From contig DAICZO010000109.1 of NCBI GenBank assembly GCA_027311125.1, positions 1-7,365 of the forward strand: a DNA stretch of 7,365 nt. The letters run 5' to 3'. Origin of the DNA: Acidobacteriaceae bacterium. GTDB taxonomy: Bacteria; Acidobacteriota; Terriglobia; Terriglobales; Acidobacteriaceae. Shown in pieces: positions 4,908 through 7,365 of this stretch (position 1 is its first letter; every line of letters begins with the position of its first letter). A program made the translations under genes and the position numbers. The notes below the pieces were generated by a model that made no database searches, was not told the DNA's origin, and saw nothing but the letters and a program-made list of their open reading frames with translations.

Positions 4908-5926
4908 GCGACCTATTGGAACGGTATCTGCAGGCTGTTGGGCGTGCTCTTCCGACAGAAGGCAAAGAGGACACGTTGGCGGAGTTGCGCGCGAATCTGC
5001 TGGCGGAGATGGACGATAAGGCTGAGTTGCTCGGGCGAGCGACGACCGAGGAAGAAGAGGCGACGATACTCGTTCGTCATGGCCATCCAAACCTTGTTGC
5101 TGCGCGTTATCGCCCACAGCAGAGCCTGATTGGGCCGGAGCTCTTTCCCATCTACTGGTCAGTTCTACGACGGACTTTGCCGATTGTGGTGCTAGTCGTG
5201 GTGGTGGTGCGAGCGGTTATGGTGATCTACGGTCCACCCCAGCCGCTCATCGTAGTGAATTCAATTCTTCGGCTGATGGAAGTGCTGTTCTACTTCTTTG
5301 CGTGGGTGACGCTGCTATTTGCGGGCGTGGAGATCTTCAAAGCTAAGTTTCCGCAGAAGGTGAATCTCTACGCAGAATGGGACCCTCGCAAACTGGCGAA
5401 GGTTGAGCCAGCCAGTGGTCAGGATCTACCGAAGAATCCCGTCGCTGACCTGGTTGTTACCGCAATCTTTAACGTGGTATGGCTGCTGTTTCCTTACTAC
5501 CATCCGTATGTAGGGACCAGTCAGGATACCGTATCGCTGCAGGGGGTATCGATCCAACTAGCTCCGGTGTGGCATCAGTTTTACTTGGCTGTGGTCGCGG
5601 TGAATCTGGTGCAACTGGTCTTCAAGATCGTCGCGCTCAGGAGCTCCGCGCAGCGTTGGCGGAAGCCGATGAAGCTGGTGGAACAGGTGCTGGGTCTTGC
5701 GCCAACTCTGGTGTTGCTCCAGGTGCAGCAGTATTTGGCCTTCGCGGGCAGCGTTCCTGACCCTCTACGCCAGAGGTTCACCGTAGTGCTGAACGCTGGC
5801 ATTCATCGTCTCGCGGAGCTGGTTTTGGTGGTGATGGGATGTCTGATTGCCTGGCATGGTGTTGCCTTACTACTCAGACTTCGAGCGGGCGCTGGGCGGG
5901 TGCAGGGAGTAGCGCGAAAAGCATAA
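4904..5926 (+). CDS. HAAS/DUF1700-type multipass membrane protein paired with PadR
   Basis: A 340-residue inner-membrane protein. Residues 1-75 are a soluble helical domain (LLERYLQAVGRALP, then DTLAELRANLLAEMDDKAELLGRA) that matches the HAAS/DUF1700 N-terminal pattern found beside PadR regulators. About six hydrophobic segments follow, near 92-110, 122-145, 179-199, 223-245, 259-281 and 301-326, ending in a basic tail. The charged loop at about 146-178 is the largest between segments. The gene overlaps padR by 4 bases and has its own AGGAGG site, so both are one operon. HAAS-domain proteins are thought to couple a membrane or envelope state to PadR-controlled genes, but the molecular role is not established and nothing here shows transport or catalysis. 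There is no sign of damage. Confidence 0.75.
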   Translation: MSDLLERYLQAVGRALPTEGKEDTLAELRANLLAEMDDKAELLGRATTEEEEATILVRHGHPNLVAARYRPQQSLIGPELFPIYWSVLRRTLPIVVLVVVVVRAVMVIYGPPQPLIVVNSILRLMEVLFYFFAWVTLLFAGVEIFKAKFPQKVNLYAEWDPRKLAKVEPASGQDLPKNPVADLVVTAIFNVVWLLFPYYHPYVGTSQDTVSLQGVSIQLAPVWHQFYLAVVAVNLVQLVFKIVALRSSAQRWRKPMKLVEQVLGLAPTLVLLQVQQYLAFAGSVPDPLRQRFTVVLNAGIHRLAELVLVVMGCLIAWHGVALLLRLRAGAGRVQGVARKA

Positions 5927-5930
5927 ACAG

Positions 5931-5957
5931 CCTCGTCACTGGCGGAGTTCGACGAGG
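5931..5957 (-). terminator. Terminator candidate of mutS2, overlapping its stop codon
   Basis: CCTCGTC (5931-5937) and GACGAGG (5951-5957) form a perfect 7-bp stem with a 13-base loop. Read on the minus strand it is followed by CTGTTTATGCTTTT, a broken T tract. The mutS2 stop codon (5938-5936) lies at the loop edge. On the plus strand GTGGCG follows, so it would not end the membrane protein transcript well. Confidence 0.45.
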
Positions 5958-7365
5958 GTGGCGCCCTGGCCACCTTCGTTGTGGCTGGGTTCGGTGACTT
6001 CGGCTACGTGGGGGTGATTGCGGAGGTACTCGCGCAGGGTGCGGCGCAGGATGCCCATGCCGGTGCCGTGGACGATGCGGATGCGGGGCAGTCCGGCCAG
6101 GAAGGCCTGGTCGAGATAGCGCTCGACTTCGGACTGGGCCTCGTCGGCGGTGCGGCCGATGACGTTGATTTCGGATGGTACGTAGTCGGTATTTTGTGTG
6201 GTGGAGACGGTGATGTTGCCACGTTTGCGCGCGGCTTCGAGCGGGGTGACCACTTTGACGGTTTCCACCTCGGCGATGTCGTCGATGGCGGCGCGCATCT
6301 TCATGGGTCCCATGGAGACCTCGAAGTTCTTCGGGTCGATGATGCGGTCGACGCGGGCCTGGCGACCGAGGGATTTGAGCTTGACCAGGTCACCGACCTT
6401 GATGCCCTTGGGCAGGTGGGGCTGGGCGGCGGGATCGTTGCGGTCGGCGCCGGTGGTGTGGGCGACTACGGTGGAGTTGAACTGCTCGGCAAACTCGCGC
6501 TTGAGGCGAGACATGCGCAGATCGGAGTCGCGCGCGATCTTCTGGGCGACGGTCTTGTCGTCGATGGCTTTGACGGTCTCGCGGAGTTGGTAAGCGAAGT
6601 CTTCGAGCAGGGAGTTGAGCTTGCCTTCGAGCTCCTTGGTGCGCTGCTTCTGTTCGACGCGGCCTTCCACTTCTACGCGGGCCTTCTCGCGGGAGAGTTC
6701 GGCTTCGCGCTGGCGGAGGGTGGTGCGCTCGGCGGCAGCCGCGGTGAGCTGGTCGTGGAGCGAGTCGAGGAAGGCACCGATGTCGGCGGTCTGGGTGGTC
6801 ATCTGGGCGCGGGCGGCGGCGATGATGTCCGCACGCAGGCCGAGGCGGGGGGCGATGTTGGGGCCAGCGGAGGCGCCGGGGACGCCGAGACGGAGCTGGT
6901 AGGTGGGGGTGAGGGTCTGCTGGTCGAAGCCTACGGCGGCGTTGAGCACGCCGGGGTGGTTGGCGGCATAGACCTTGAGCAAGGTGAGGTGAGTGGTGAT
7001 GCAGGTCCAGGAGTTGAGGTGCAGGAAGTGGGTAGCGATGGCGACGGCCAGGGCGGCGCCTTCCTCGGGGTCGGTGGCGGAGCCCAGTTCGTCCAGCAGC
7101 ACCAACGAGTCGGCGGTGGCTTCGCGCGAGATGCGGTCGAGGTTGACGACGTGGGCGGAGAAGCTGGAGAGATTGCGCTCGATGGACTGGGCGTCGCCGA
7201 TGTCGGCGTAGACCGAGGTGAACAGCGGCAGGGTGGCCTCTTCGGCAGGGACGGGGATGCCAGCCTGGGCCATCAGGGCGAGCAGGCCGAGGGTCTTGAG
7301 CGAGACGGTCTTGCCGCCGGTGTTGGGGCCGCTGATGATGAGTTGCTTGGCGGTGAGGGGCAGGA
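5936..7365 (-). CDS. mutS2: MutS2, C-terminal 475 residues (partial)
   Basis: The gene runs off the right edge; the visible part starts just before the ATPase P-loop, so about 300 N-terminal residues are missing compared with the usual family length near 780-800. Visible-residue positions: Walker A GPNTGGKT (12-19), signature NLSSFSAH (64-71), Walker B LLDELGSATDP (89-99), H-loop TTH (123-125), a long coiled coil (about 185-265), a small KOW-like beta domain (about 312-357, VGDLVKLKSLGRQARV), and a C-terminal Smr domain (about 394-475) with VHGTGMGILR. MutS2 is an ABC-type ATPase with a nuclease-type Smr tail, linked to suppression of recombination and, in Bacillus, to rescue of collided ribosomes; it does not do mismatch repair. 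The first Smr motif reads INVIGR instead of the usual LDLRG/LDLHG, so nuclease activity may be altered. The gene converges with the membrane protein gene with 9 bases between stops. Confidence 0.95.
   Translation of the reverse strand, partial: LPLTAKQLIISGPNTGGKTVSLKTLGLLALMAQAGIPVPAEEATLPLFTSVYADIGDAQSIERNLSSFSAHVVNLDRISREATADSLVLLDELGSATDPEEGAALAVAIATHFLHLNSWTCITTHLTLLKVYAANHPGVLNAAVGFDQQTLTPTYQLRLGVPGASAGPNIAPRLGLRADIIAAARAQMTTQTADIGAFLDSLHDQLTAAAAERTTLRQREAELSREKARVEVEGRVEQKQRTKELEGKLNSLLEDFAYQLRETVKAIDDKTVAQKIARDSDLRMSRLKREFAEQFNSTVVAHTTGADRNDPAAQPHLPKGIKVGDLVKLKSLGRQARVDRIIDPKNFEVSMGPMKMRAAIDDIAEVETVKVVTPLEAARKRGNITVSTTQNTDYVPSEINVIGRTADEAQSEVERYLDQAFLAGLPRIRIVHGTGMGILRRTLREYLRNHPHVAEVTEPSHNEGGQGATLVELRQ

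Overview
The window looks like chromosome from a GC-rich, soil-type bacterium, most likely an acidobacterium of the Terriglobia (Granulicella/Terriglobus/Edaphobacter type). This is an inference from the gene mix: a PadR regulator overlapping a HAAS-type membrane protein, a Tat-exported GH127 glycosidase, and a secreted Gln-rich protein with an aromatic tail. No single sequence proves the taxonomy.

Layout from left to right. Positions 1-112 hold a possible 3' end of an upstream plus-strand gene and a good intrinsic terminator (86-112). Positions 113-315 have no gene I can support. A secreted 202-residue protein is at 316-924 (+). Convergent with it is a GH127-type beta-L-arabinofuranosidase at 985-2817 (-). 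An IS110-family element of the IS1111 kind fills about 2886-4452. It has 13-bp inverted repeats, a 375-residue DEDD/serine transposase (2982-4109) and about 330 bases of non-coding tail. A padR gene (4557-4907) with an inverted-repeat operator follows, overlapping by 4 bases a membrane protein gene (4904-5926). The right end is the C-terminal 475 residues of mutS2 (5936-7365, -), which runs off the window.

The most interesting object is the insertion sequence. Its ends, its intact flanks and its non-coding tail can be read together. The tail contains a copy of the 9 bases that end at the left inverted repeat (AACAGTCAG) and, 53 bases later, a copy of the 7 bases that form the right tip (ATATCAG). 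That order is what the target and donor guides of a bridge RNA/seekRNA would show. A perfect -35 box (TTGACA) sits just inside the right end and would lie exactly 17 bases from TATGGA at the left end if the ends join in a circle. The transposase leader can fold back onto its own start codon, and this would happen only in read-through transcripts.

The element sits in the space between the divergent GH127 and padR genes, 68 bases from the GH127 start codon. It leaves the padR promoter intact but may have cut GH127 off from upstream control sequences. The padR pair looks self-regulated. mutS2 and the membrane protein gene converge with 9 bases between their stop codons.
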